In this document: positions 18,418 through 31,600 of the stretch, piece by piece
Layout: each line of letters opens with the position of its first letter
How positions within the stretch are numbered: the stretch's first letter is position 1
NCBI RefSeq assembly: GCF_030165005.1
Contig: NZ_JASNNW010000010.1
Coordinates: 157,041-221,040 of the forward strand
Length of the DNA: 64,000 nt
DNA from: Blastococcus capsensis
GTDB taxonomy: Bacteria > Actinomycetota > Actinomycetes > Mycobacteriales > Geodermatophilaceae
Direction of reading: 5' to 3'
Made by a program: the position numbers and the translations under genes
Notes under the pieces: generated by a model
The model's input: the letters and a program-made list of their open reading frames with translations, nothing else
What the model was told of the DNA's origin: nothing
Database searches by the model: none

Positions 18418-18667
18418 TCCTCGCGAGGCTAGCGCCGCACGCGAGGACGCCCGGCGACTGGAAGAGGGGGCCGACACTGGCGAGCCGTACCCGGACGGCA
18501 CGGTCATCAGCCGCCCGAACCAGGCGAGTCGGATGTTCAATGTCCGCCTCTCGGAGGAACAGTTCGCAGCAATCCAAGAGATCGCCGAGAGCCAGCACCT
18601 GCCGATGTCCACGATGGCCCGAGCGTGGCTCCTGGACCGACTCGACAAGGAACGCCGCGCGCCCTGA
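18401..18667 (+). CDS. ribbon-helix-helix antitoxin (BrnA/CopG-like)
   Basis: An 88-residue protein. The charged N-terminal half ([20 protein letters not shown]) would bind the toxin, and the C-terminal half is a ribbon-helix-helix: SRMFNVRLSEEQFAAIQEIA followed by ESQHLPMSTMARAWLLDRL. Having the RHH at the C-terminus is as expected for BrnA-like antitoxins. GGAGGTTGGCG upstream of the ATG at 18401 gives a good ribosome-binding site inside the toxin gene. Copy C of the palindrome begins 32 bases after the stop. Confidence 0.7.
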   Translation: MAKKLDPREASAAREDARRLEEGADTGEPYPDGTVISRPNQASRMFNVRLSEEQFAAIQEIAESQHLPMSTMARAWLLDRLDKERRAP

Positions 18668-18698
18668 CGAGCGGCACTGGCCACTTGGGAAGACGCCG

Positions 18699-18745
18699 GT
18701 GTGCCTATCGCTGTGTCCGAGGGGCGACACGCTACATACGCACAC
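18699..18745 (+). repeat. nested palindromic repeat, copy C
   Basis: A 47-bp element nearly identical to copy B (one difference). It lies between the RHH antitoxin and the convergent higA gene, so it could act as a bidirectional terminator as well as being a mobile REP-type repeat. Confidence 0.75.
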
Positions 18746-18803
18746 GCCTCTACCCCGCTCCGCGATGAAGTCGGGCCGAGCGTGACCGGCGCGCACGGAT
18801 CCC

Positions 18804-19121
18804 TCAGTGCAGAGCGATGCTCTCGTCGTCGAACTCCGCCACGACACGTAGCCTGCCGCCGAGCGCTTCGACGTAGGACTCGAGTGTTCCCACTTCGGTG
18901 TGGGTGAGCGTGCCGTGCTCGATCTTGCTGACCCGCGCTTGGCTGACCTTCATTCGCTTCGCCAGCGTCTCCTGATTGAGCGCCTGCGCCTTGCGGATGT
19001 CGGCCAATCGCTGAGCCTGCACCGCATCGGCGAGGGCCCTCGTCGCATGCGTGACGCGCTCCTCGTCCACCAGGCCACCGCTGACGGCGTCCGCTCGAAC
19101 GTCCTTCCAGTTCCTGGCCAT
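18804..19121 (-). CDS. higA: XRE-family antitoxin (HigA-like)
   Basis: A 105-residue protein with a helix-turn-helix of the Cro/C1 type at about residues 45-85 (LADIRKAQALNQETLAKRMK, VSQARVSKIEHG) and a short beta-like C-terminus (GGRLRVVAEFDDES), the layout of HigA-type antitoxins. It starts one base after the stop of the toxin gene, so the toxin-antitoxin order is reversed, as usual for higBA. It should neutralise the toxin and repress the operon. Confidence 0.8.
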   Translation of the reverse strand: MARNWKDVRADAVSGGLVDEERVTHATRALADAVQAQRLADIRKAQALNQETLAKRMKVSQARVSKIEHGTLTHTEVGTLESYVEALGGRLRVVAEFDDESIALH

Positions 19122-19122
19122 G

Positions 19123-19482
19123 TCAGACCTCCTCTGCTCGGTCGCCGGCCAGCCACTGCTCGTAGCGCGCCTCGGCGACCGGGATGTTGGTGCGGTACCA
19201 GTCCTTCCAGCGGCCCGACTTGTCCCCGGCGACCAGCAGAACTGCCTTCCGCTCGGGATCGAAGACGAACAAGATCCTCACCTCGCTGCGACCACTGGAC
19301 CCCGGCCGCAACTCCTTCATGTTGTGCTGGGAGCTGCCCTTGACCCTGTCGACCACCGGTCGCCCGAGCGTCGGCCCCTGCGCTGCGAGCAAGTCGATGG
19401 CTGCGGTGACGAGTTCGGCGGTCGTGCCGTCGAGACCCAGAAACCACTCGCCGACCTCGTCGAGCAGCACCACCTCCCACAC
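19123..19482 (-). CDS. higB: HigB/RelE-superfamily toxin (Gp49-like)
   Basis: A 119-residue protein of the phage-derived Gp49-like/HigB type. Recognisable segments are MWEVVLLDEVGEWFLGL at the start, HNMKELRPG, and SEVRILFVFDPERKAVLLVA followed by GDKSGRWKDWYRTNIPVAE, the usual end of this family (Arg/Lys-rich RNase surface). It would cleave mRNA on the ribosome. The start codon is GTG; TATATA at 19493-19498 lies 10 bases upstream, so the transcript may be leaderless. Confidence 0.82.
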   Translation of the reverse strand: MWEVVLLDEVGEWFLGLDGTTAELVTAAIDLLAAQGPTLGRPVVDRVKGSSQHNMKELRPGSSGRSEVRILFVFDPERKAVLLVAGDKSGRWKDWYRTNIPVAEARYEQWLAGDRAEEV

Positions 19483-19492
19483 ACGCGAACCC

Positions 19493-19498
19493 TATATA
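19493..19498 (-). promoter_or_regulatory. putative -10 box of higBA
   Basis: TATATA on the minus strand, 10 bases before the higB GTG, is AT-rich against a very GC-rich background. Transcription would begin at or next to the start codon, giving a leaderless mRNA, which is common in actinobacteria. Confidence 0.4.
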
Positions 19499-19631
19499 AC
19501 GTCCGAGTTGTAGGCCGCGTTCCGCGACACTCGATCGGAGGAGGCCGCGCACTTCATCGGCGGCTGGTACGCCGAGTGCAGAGCTCCGCTTAAGCGATGA
19601 CGTCACCGCTCCGATGACTCCATCCATGACG

Positions 19632-19663
19632 AAACCCCCACGGCTTGAGGGCCGTCGGGGTTC
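19632..19663. terminator. hairpin, probable bidirectional terminator
   Basis: AACCCC(C)ACGGC and GCCGTCGGGGTT form a GC-rich stem around TTGAGG, with A's and T's at the two edges. It lies upstream of higBA and immediately before the IS-related repeat at 19678. The 19483-20155 gap holds this hairpin, the palindrome half-copy E and the IS-end copy; no gene is seen. Confidence 0.5.
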
Positions 19664-19668
19664 ATCTC

Positions 19669-19689
19669 GGTGTCCGAGGGGGGACTTGG
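19669..19689 (+). repeat. partial palindromic repeat, copy E
   Basis: CGGTGTCCGAGGGGGGACTTG matches the left half of the repeat family (compare copy F) and then runs straight into the ~103-base sequence shared with the IS element at 24.8 kb. The right half of the palindrome is absent. Confidence 0.4.
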
Positions 19690-19779
19690 ACACCGGGAAG
19701 TGGGAGCTGTCCCACCGGCGGCCTGCCCGGTGGGGGAGGGGCGCGGTGTACGCGGCTTCGTGGACATGATCGGAACGTA
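19678..19779 (+). repeat. IS-associated direct repeat, copy 1
   Basis: This ~102-base stretch is about 85% identical to 24823-24926, in the same orientation; both carry TGGACACC, GAAGTGGGAGC, GTCCCACCGG and GCGGCTTCGTGGACATG. The second copy lies just upstream of an IS3-type transposase. This copy has no transposase, so it is a solo end or remnant. The pair flanks the NACHT gene. Confidence 0.6.
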
Positions 19780-20155
19780 TCGCGCGCCAAGGGCAGCGCG
19801 GACTGGGATCTGGGCGGAGATGACAATGCTCAGACAGACCTCACCTGCATACCAACACATAACGACCTGCGGGACCTACCGGTGGCACACACGGATGCGT
19901 TCCCCATGCGCGCGGCTTGGCTCCGTGCCTTCTGCGGGACAGCTCGCGGGTTGGGCTCGACCGCGTCCTGAAATCTGACGAGGCCACCCGAGGCCCACGC
20001 GCCCTCGTCCGACCGCCAGAGCCCTGGGATGCCTCCAGACTCCAGCTTCCTTTGGTGCTTCGTGCTGCACTCGCGGAGGTCAAACCCCACCTCGCAATCG
20101 GCCCTGACTGGTCGCGTCCAGGGCACAATCTGTGCTGTGAACCACGGAGCTCCCA

Positions 20156-24586
<4,431 letters not shown>

Positions 24587-25001
24587 GGTCACGGCTTGTG
24601 CGCCCTTTGCAGTCACACGGGTTGAGACCTTGACGAATCAGCAAGTGAGGGAAGCTGACGGGCGCCCGCACGCGCGGCCGTGCGCCTCCTTCGTGCCGCG
24701 CGTTGCAGGCACGGGTGAGCATCGCGTCGCGGCCAGCCGAGCACGGTGACCATCGGCTAGATGTCGCAACCGGGGACGCGGGGGCGAGAGCTGGTGTGTC
24801 GCTAGACCCTAGGAGCGTCGCCGGGGGGAGTTGGACACCTAGAAGTGGGAGCCGTCCCACCGGCTGCCTCCTGAGCGGAGGAGGGACGCGGTGTGCGCGG
24901 CTTCGTGGACATGGTCGGAACGTAGCCCGCCGGCCTTGTGCGTCAGGCTGACGTGAGACACCTTCGGTAGCAGTTCCTCCCTCTGCACGGGGCGAGACAG
25001 G
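24587..25001. other. left part of IS region, no gene
   Basis: The stretch holds CGGGTTGAGAC at 24618-24628, which is inverted relative to GTCTCAACCGG at 26445-26455 and may mark the IS left end. It also holds the second copy of the 103-base repeat (24823-24926). No coding sequence is apparent before the transposase orfA. Confidence 0.45.
24823..24926 (+). repeat. IS-associated direct repeat, copy 2
   Basis: Partner of 19678-19779 (about 85% identity), located about 75 bases upstream of the IS3-type orfA. The ~5.1 kb between the two copies contains essentially only the NACHT gene. Confidence 0.6.
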
Positions 25002-25439
25002 TTGATCACGATGACGATGACGACGGCGGACCTGCCGGCTGTGCCGGTGACCGACGATGGACAGGTGAGTCCTCGAGCCGAACGCCCACGGCGGCGGTCC
25101 TTCACCGCCGAGTACAAGTTGCAGATCCTGGCCGAATACGAGGCCGCACAGCCTGGCGAGCGGGGTGCGCTGCTGCGCCGGGAGGGCCTGTACTCCTCCC
25201 ACCTGGTCGAGTGGCGCCGCGCCCGCGACGCCGGCGCACTGGCCGGGCTCGCCGCCCAGCCGCCGGCCGGCCGGCGCACGCCCGAGCAGGTGGAGCTGGA
25301 GAAGTTGCGGGCCCGCGCCGAGCGCGCCGAGGCCGAACTGAAGCGCACCAAGGCCGCCCTGGACGTTGTGGGAAAAGCACACGCGCTCTTGGAACTGCTC
25401 TACGAGAGCGCGGATGCCGAGACGCGGTCGAAGAAGTGA
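25002..25439 (+). CDS. IS3-family transposase OrfA
   Basis: A 145-residue protein with an IS3-type N-terminal helix-turn-helix ([20 protein letters not shown] ... [20 protein letters not shown]) and a C-terminal leucine-rich coiled coil ([20 protein letters not shown]). OrfA binds the element's ends and, fused to OrfB by frameshifting, forms the active transposase. The short leader [10 protein letters not shown] may not be translated; other starts exist. The orfB that follows is broken, so this protein is likely an orphan DNA-binding protein. Confidence 0.8.
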   Translation: MITMTMTTADLPAVPVTDDGQVSPRAERPRRRSFTAEYKLQILAEYEAAQPGERGALLRREGLYSSHLVEWRRARDAGALAGLAAQPPAGRRTPEQVELEKLRARAERAEAELKRTKAALDVVGKAHALLELLYESADAETRSKK

Positions 25440-25449
25440 GGCCCCAGCC

Positions 25450-26435
25450 GTGGCCGAGCTCGCGGTGCACACCTCCACCGCACGGGCCTGCGCGCTGCTG
25501 GGCTGGTCTCGGGCCACTACCGCGCCCAAAAGCCACGAACCGACCGCCGGGCGCGACCGCGGCCGGCCCCACCGAACGCGCTGACCGACGCCGAACGCGA
25601 GGCTGTGCTGGCCAGGCTGAACAGCTCCCGGTTCGCCGACAAGTCCGTGGCCCAGACCTGGGCCACCCCTGCTCGACGAGGGCGAGTACCTGTGCTCGAT
25701 GTCGACCATGCACCGGCTGCTGCGCGCGGCCGGGCAGGCCGGGGAGCGCCGCCGGCAGGCCCCACTCACCCGCCGCGGACCAAGCCTGAGCTGATGGCCA
25801 CCGCACCCGGGCAGGTTTGGAGCTGGGACATCACCAAGCTGCGCGGTCCGCAGCGCGGCGTCTACTACGACCTCTACGTCGTGCTCGATATCTTCTCCCG
25901 CTACGTCGTCGGCTTCACCGTCGCCGCCCGCGAGGACGCCAAGATCGCCAGGGCGCTGATCGCCGACGCGGTGACCGTGCACGGCGCACCGAACAGCGTG
26001 CACGCCGACCGCGGCACCTCCATGACCTCCAAGCCGGTCGCCCAGCTGCTGGTCGACCTCGGCGTGGCTCGCAGCCATTCGCGGCCGCACGTCTCCAATG
26101 ACAACCCGTTCAGCGAGGCGCAGTTCAAGACGTTGAAGTACGCCCCGGCCTTCCCCGACCAGTTCGGCTGCCTGGCCGACGCCCGCGCGTTCTGCGAGAC
26201 GTTCTTCGCCTACTACAACCACGAGCACAGGCACAGCGGCCTGGGTCTGCAAACCCCGGCCTCGGTGCATCACGGCACCGCCGGCGAGATCCGCGCCCAG
26301 CGGGCCGCCACCCTGGGGGCCGCCTACGCGGCCAACCCGGCCCGCTTAGGCCGCCGGCGCCCGACCCCACCTCAGCTACCGACCGCGGCCTGGATCAACC
26401 AGCCCAGCAGGGAGGCCCTCATCCAGAGCAACTAA
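25450..26435 (+). pseudogene. IS3-family transposase OrfB, multiply frameshifted
   Basis: The DDE integrase core is readable from about 25790: MATAPGQVWSWDITKLRGPQ (first Asp), VHADRGTSM (second Asp), then the NDNPFSEAQFKTLK region where the third acidic residue is Glu. The N-terminal part switches frames at least twice: near 25515-25525 after LLGWSRAT, near 25670 after VAQTWAT (LLDEGEYLCSMSTMHRLLRA lies in another frame), and again near 25760. The protein cannot be made intact. Confidence 0.75.
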
Positions 26436-26437
26436 CG

Positions 26438-26485
26438 CGATCTTGTCTCAACCGGCTTGACACCTTCCGCGGTCGGACAAGATCG
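26438..26485. terminator. 10-bp-stem inverted repeat at the IS right end
   Basis: CGATCTTGTC (26438-26447) and GACAAGATCG (26476-26485) are perfect inverses across a 28-base loop holding the IS3-like end TCAACCGGCTTGACA. It may be a terminator or an insertion into a palindromic target. The remaining gap to 26849 shows no gene. Confidence 0.4.
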
Positions 26486-26849
26486 AGATCGTTGGCTGTT
26501 GCCGCCTCTGCACGTGCTGCTTCCATAGGTGCCTGCTGCGACGAGCACAGGCGTCAACGAAGCAGTGACGCCCGACGCTGACCAAACTGTCACCAACACA
26601 TGGGGGCGCCCCCACCCGCGACCAGGAGCCGGCCCGTCGCCTGCCTTCCGGTGGGCCGCGGCTAAGCACCCCGCCCCGTCGGCGCAGGGCCGTCCTCGCC
26701 CGGGCGACGTGGCCAGGGCGGCGGACCAGCTTCGGCGTCATGTTGCCGCGGCCCTCGGTCGTCCGCGACGGGACGGTCCACGTCCTTGTATCGCTGTGAG
26801 ACGTGACAGGTAAGGATCGGGCCAGCACGACGCTGTGGGAAGGGCCCGG

Positions 26850-27296
26850 GTGTTGCACATCGATCTACCGGCTGACCTGAACTTCGTGGACGACGATGGA
26901 CTGAACCTGGCTCGAGTCCCTGACACGGGCGCGCCCACCGCTGGCGCTGTCGTCGTCGCCGGGACCGCAACGGCGTGGTCCTGGGCTGTGGTCGTAGACG
27001 TCGAGGGCGGGTGGGTGCGTTTCCGGCCTACCGCTGCTCCCGGCCGCGAGGTGAACACGGTGACGGACCGCCCGACTCGCGTGGCGGCGGACCAGATGGA
27101 TGCGGCCGCGGCCGAAGGGGAGCGGCAGTCCGGTGAGCGGGTGAACGCCGAGCTGGATGCGTCCATCTCTGAGGCGGTCCGCACCATCCGCTTCGGCGAG
27201 GTCCTTGCTGCCCGCGGCGTGACCGCGGTCGCCCTCGACGAGCACGGCCGGCTGACGCGCTACCACCCGGACGGCGCCACCAGTCCGCTCGAGTAG
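26850..27296 (+). CDS. hypothetical protein
   Basis: A 148-residue protein without a recognised family. The first ~65 residues alternate beta-like hydrophobics (TAGAVVVAGTATAWSWAVVV), a helical charged region follows (ADQMDAAAAEGERQSGERVN), then FGEVLAARGVTAVALDEHGR and a short end. The GTG at 26850 is chosen because GGAAGGG lies five bases upstream. It precedes the DUF932-like gene on the same strand with a 250-base gap; no functional link is apparent. Confidence 0.5.
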   Translation: MLHIDLPADLNFVDDDGLNLARVPDTGAPTAGAVVVAGTATAWSWAVVVDVEGGWVRFRPTAAPGREVNTVTDRPTRVAADQMDAAAAEGERQSGERVNAELDASISEAVRTIRFGEVLAARGVTAVALDEHGRLTRYHPDGATSPLE

Positions 27297-27542
27297 CGCA
27301 CCCGGGTGCCTTCCGACCTCGAGGACGGCCCGAGCAAGGGCGCGCCCTGTGGATCTGCCCCCAGGGCAGCTCTGGCGGCCCGGCGGCGCCCCGCCGCGTG
27401 AGCGTGCGCGGCGCCTACGCCGTCACCCGCCACGCCGATACAAGGTCCACGTCTGTGAACAGCGCGTCACTCACTGCCCAGGCGGCCGTTCAGCCGATGA
27501 TTGACGCATGCTGCGCGCTGCCTCCCCGAGCGGGACGTCCCG

Positions 27543-28568
27543 GTGGTGAGCTTCCGGGATGCCGGAGGCGGGTTCTTCCTCGACCTGCGGCGCGCAAGTC
27601 GCCTGCCCGAGGAAGGACTGCCACTGCTGCGCTTCATCGGCGTTCAGCGAGGCGTGGCTCTGCCGGACCTCTTGTGGTCCGACCAGATGACGGACTCGGA
27701 CGTGGTTCTCGCAGGAGCCGGCCTTCGGTGGGCAGTGAGCCGCCGGATGGTGCTGGTGCCGGACGCTGACGGCGAGCCAGGCGCCGCACGGGGATACCGC
27801 GCCCTGGTGCGGCCCGACACCGACAAGGTGATGTCCGTGGTGACGTCGGCCTACCGGGTGGCCGACAACTTCTGGGTCGCAAGGGCCGCTGTCATGCTCG
27901 CCTCGCAGTTGGAGCGGTCCGCCGCTCTTGTCGGCGCCTGCTCGTTCGGCAGGAACGACGAGCGAACCGTCTTCGTCGTCCGGGCGCGCGCGTCGAACGA
28001 CAGGGCGCTGCTGGTCCTCGTGTACAACTCGCACGGAGGCGAGGGCGCGGTGCGTTTCTTCGTGGCCGAGGCGGACCGCACCGCCGGGACGCTCCTGACG
28101 CCGGACGTGCCGCACGCTGCGGTGTCGGTGCCGCACGTCGGCGACATGGAGGAGCGGCTGGACCTGCTGCGCTATCGCGAGCTCGTGCCGAACTACGTGG
28201 CGGAGTCCGAGACGGCGTGGGCCCGCATGCAGGACCAGCTCTGGTCTCCCCGGCACACCAAGGCACTAATCAAGGATCTGTGGGGGAGCCCCCGGCCCGC
28301 TGCTGTCATCGAGGGACGGGAGGTCCAGCCCGGCGAGAGCTGGTCCCGGCACCCGCGTGAGCACCTCCTACGGTCATTGGACGACTTCGACAACGCGGCC
28401 GACGCCTACCGCTGGCTCTGCTTCTACGTCGACCACCAGTCGGAGGCGCGGGAGCGCGGCGACCTGACGGAGGACCGCGACGAGCGGCTGGCCCTCGGTG
28501 CCGGCTGGCGGCTCAAGCAGCGGATCTGGCGATGGATCATGGACACCGTGATTGCCGACGGCGCCTGA
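27543..28568 (+). CDS. DUF932-like protein
   Basis: A protein of about 341 residues. The central region (RALVRPDTDKVMSVVTSAYR, then GACSFGRNDERTVFVVRARA, and VYNSHGGEGAVRFFVAEADR) recalls the phage/plasmid-related DUF932 family, whose members carry a similar sequence of strands and an N-S-H-D/G motif. The C-terminal ~130 residues are helical and tryptophan-rich. DUF932 proteins occur on plasmids, phages and islands; their biochemical role is unknown. The start is uncertain: the GTG at 27543 is favoured over a TTG at 27501. It is convergent with the giant helicase gene. Confidence 0.55.
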   Translation: MVSFRDAGGGFFLDLRRASRLPEEGLPLLRFIGVQRGVALPDLLWSDQMTDSDVVLAGAGLRWAVSRRMVLVPDADGEPGAARGYRALVRPDTDKVMSVVTSAYRVADNFWVARAAVMLASQLERSAALVGACSFGRNDERTVFVVRARASNDRALLVLVYNSHGGEGAVRFFVAEADRTAGTLLTPDVPHAAVSVPHVGDMEERLDLLRYRELVPNYVAESETAWARMQDQLWSPRHTKALIKDLWGSPRPAAVIEGREVQPGESWSRHPREHLLRSLDDFDNAADAYRWLCFYVDHQSEARERGDLTEDRDERLALGAGWRLKQRIWRWIMDTVIADGA

Positions 28569-28588
28569 CCTGACCTTTCCCGTCAGGT
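28568..28588. terminator. short convergent hairpin
   Basis: ACCTGAC (28568-28574) and GTCAGGT (28582-28588) make a 7-bp stem between the convergent DUF932-like and SF1 helicase genes; a plausible bidirectional terminator, though it lacks a T tract. Confidence 0.4.
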
Positions 28589-28621
28589 GAAGAGCTGGTC
28601 CTGGACGACCGCACTGGTGCG

Positions 28622-31600
28622 TCAGAACAGGGAGTCAGCTGCGTGCTCTTCGTCGAGGGATTTCGCAAGGGGTACCACGGCAGAAAGGACTTGTGCTGCC
28701 GGTCCGGTGAGCCGACCCCGTCCGAGGCGATGCAGCACATCGCGGAACAGCGATTCCACGCTGTCCCAGCCCGACACGGCCGCAGCCTCACGCAGCAGGC
28801 ATGCCAGCTCCATCGGCGGTACCTGATCGAGGGTTCGCGGCCCGAGCTGCCGGACGGTGACCGCGTTCTGGCCGGGCAAGCGGTAGGTGCGGAGTTTCAC
28901 GCCCGCCTGCCCGAGCGGGTTGTCGGCGATCAGGATGCCCTTTCGGACGGCGTAGGAGATGGCGGCGTTGAGCGCATGCGCGATCTGCCTGTCCACGCGG
29001 TGCCCACCGGACGCGAGGACGTACGCGCTGTGCATGCGGGACCCCAGGACGGGACCCTCTATAGCGACGATGTCCCGCAGGGCGTCGACCAGCTCTGCGC
29101 GGGTGGCGGTCAGGGCCGGAACCAGGCCACCTTCGAAGGCTGGATAGGCCGGCAGCACAGGTAGTGCAGGCCTACGTTCTGGTTCCAGCGACGGCCTCGC
29201 GCTAGATGAGGATCCCGGGTCATCCAGGTCGGCCTGCATGTGCGCGGCCACGCTCGGCAGCTCCGGGGTGTAGGAGGCCTCCGGAGGGCCTGCCTCGGCC
29301 TCCTGCATCTCCTCCTGGACGGCTTCTGGCACCGCCGCGCCGGCGGTGTCTGGCCCGCCCACGGTGAAGAGGGCGAGGTCAGAGGCATCGACGCCTTCGG
29401 GGGCCGCAGTGCCCGGCTCCGGCTCCTCGTCGTCCTCCTCATCCACGAGGACCTCGGCCAGCCACCCGGAGGGTCGGATGTCCAGCTCGTCGAGCGTGGC
29501 CCACAGCCGCGCCAGAACGGCGTGCTGGTCGACGTAGAACGCCGATTCGCGGATGCGGAAGAACTGCCAGCCGCACCGCTCCAGGTCCCGCTGGCGGGCC
29601 AGGTCGCGTTCGTAGGCCTCGGGACCGTGCCACGTGTCGCCGTCGCACTCGATGGCGAGCTTTCCCTTGGAGCCGACGACGACAAGGTCGAGGTTGTATC
29701 CGTTGCTCGGGAACTGCGGGATGACGGTGAAGCCCCGGTCGACCAGCCGGTTGTACACGCGCTGCTCGAACAGCGAGTCGAACGGCTCCACCCGGATGTC
29801 TTCCGGCACGGGCGAGCTGGCTGCGTCCCCCTCCTCGGCACGGGTTCGGCCGATGACCCCGTAGCAGTAGTCGAGCAGGTGGTGGCGCATGTCGTCGGGG
29901 TTGGGCAGCTGGTCCAGCCTGACGGAGTGGAACACCCAGAGCTGGTCCTTGGCGCGGGAAGCGGCCACGTTGTAGCGCTGCGTGTACATCTCGGCCGTGA
30001 GAGCGCCGAGACGCTGCCCCGGCTCGGGAGCGGAAACCATGGACAGGAAGACCACGTCGCGTTCGGATCCCTGGAAGTCGGCGGCGTCTCCGCAGCGCAG
30101 ATCCCGCGCGGTCCACTCTTCGGCTGGAATGCGCTCCAGGAGGGCGGCTTCGATGCGCCGTGCTTGGGTCTTGCCCATGAGTGACACGACTCCGAAGGTC
30201 AGACCGTCGTAGCGAGGATCCGCCAGGCACTTCTCGAGCTGGGCCACGATGGCGTCCACTTCGGCCGGGTTGACCTTGTTGCCGGAAGGGCCCTGCTCGT
30301 ATCCGTCGACGACATGGACCGCCTTGATGGGCTCGAGCCGATCCGCACCGTACTGGCGCACCGGGACGAGCCGGATGTTGTCCGGCTCGTAGGCGATGCG
30401 GTTGGAGAAGCCGATGATCTCGGGCACGCAGCGACGGTGTTCGACCAGGGTCAGCTTGGACCCAAAGCGCATGTTCGCCTCGTCGAACAGCGACCGCTTC
30501 GGGTCCTGCCAGGACGCCTTGTACCGGTCGTCGTGGAGGTAGATGTTCGCGAGGTCGCGCAGCTGCTGCTGGTCGACTCCGACGGCGGTGGGGGAGACCT
30601 GCTTGTCGTCGCCGATCACGACGATTTTCGGCGCCAGGTACTGGAGGAACGTGGCCTCCAGGCCTGCCTGGGAGGCCTCGTCGACGATGACCACGTCGAA
30701 CATGTTCTGGCTGATCCGCAGCTGCTCGGCGATGCGGTAGATCGGCATGATCCACACCGGGACCGCTGGTCGGCAACGGTCCATCGCGACGCGAATCTCG
30801 CCGCGTCGCGCGATGGCGTACTTGCCGGTGCCCCGGCCGAGCCTGCGGACCAGCTGGGCGTACTGAGTCAGATCTGCCCGGGACTGCCCGGTCAGTCGAG
30901 AGGGGGACAGGGCGTGGTCCCAGGCCCGGGTTGCGGCCAGGACCTCGATGTCGCGCCGCAGTCGGCTCTCGATCGCGCCGATCTGGGCCTGGAGGACGTT
31001 GCTGTCGGTGCTGTCCTGCTCGAGGATCCACGCTCCGGTCCGGGCCCAGTCCCACGCATCCGGCAGTTGCGGGATGCGCTCGTCCCACACCGGGGCGGAG
31101 GGCTCGTCGAGGACCTCCGCTAGGTCCGGTGCGGCATCTCGGCAGCGGCTGGTGAGGGCATCACGGTCGGCCGCCAGCTCGCGGACCGCGTGCAGCCGGG
31201 CGAGCCGGGCATGCGCGGTCGCGTACTGATCGCGGTCACGCGCACACACGGCAAGATGCAGTTGGTGCACGGTCGGCGCAGCGTCGGCCCACGTCGCGAC
31301 GGCCGTCGTCCTCGCCTCGAGCCGCTGCAACGGCTGTGACGCGGCTGCGTGTGCGTCGTGCGCGCCGGCGGCATCGACGAGGCTGGCGTAGGCCAGCACC
31401 GAGGCCATGTCGTTCCAGTCCGGTCGGGCCAGGCCTAGCTCGGCCAGGCGGTGTTCCTCCCGCGCGAGCTCCTGGCCGAGGGCCAGAAGGCGATCGAGCT
31501 GCTCGAGTTCGGTCGCGTGCCATTGCAACCGCTCTCGAAGCGTGTCCTCGGCCGGGATGAGCACGTCGGCGGGCCAGGCTCGGTCCAGCGCCGCCAGCTG

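Larger units (their letters stand above)
24618..26462 (+). mobile_element. decayed IS3-type insertion sequence
   Basis: Contains an intact orfA (25002-25439) and a frameshifted orfB (to 26435). GGTTGAGAC at 24620-24628 and its inverse at 26445-26453, with a TTGACA end on the right, suggest the outer limits, but the 1.8-kb length is long for IS3 and no target duplication was identified, so the boundaries are approximate. The element is probably immobile on its own. Confidence 0.5.
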
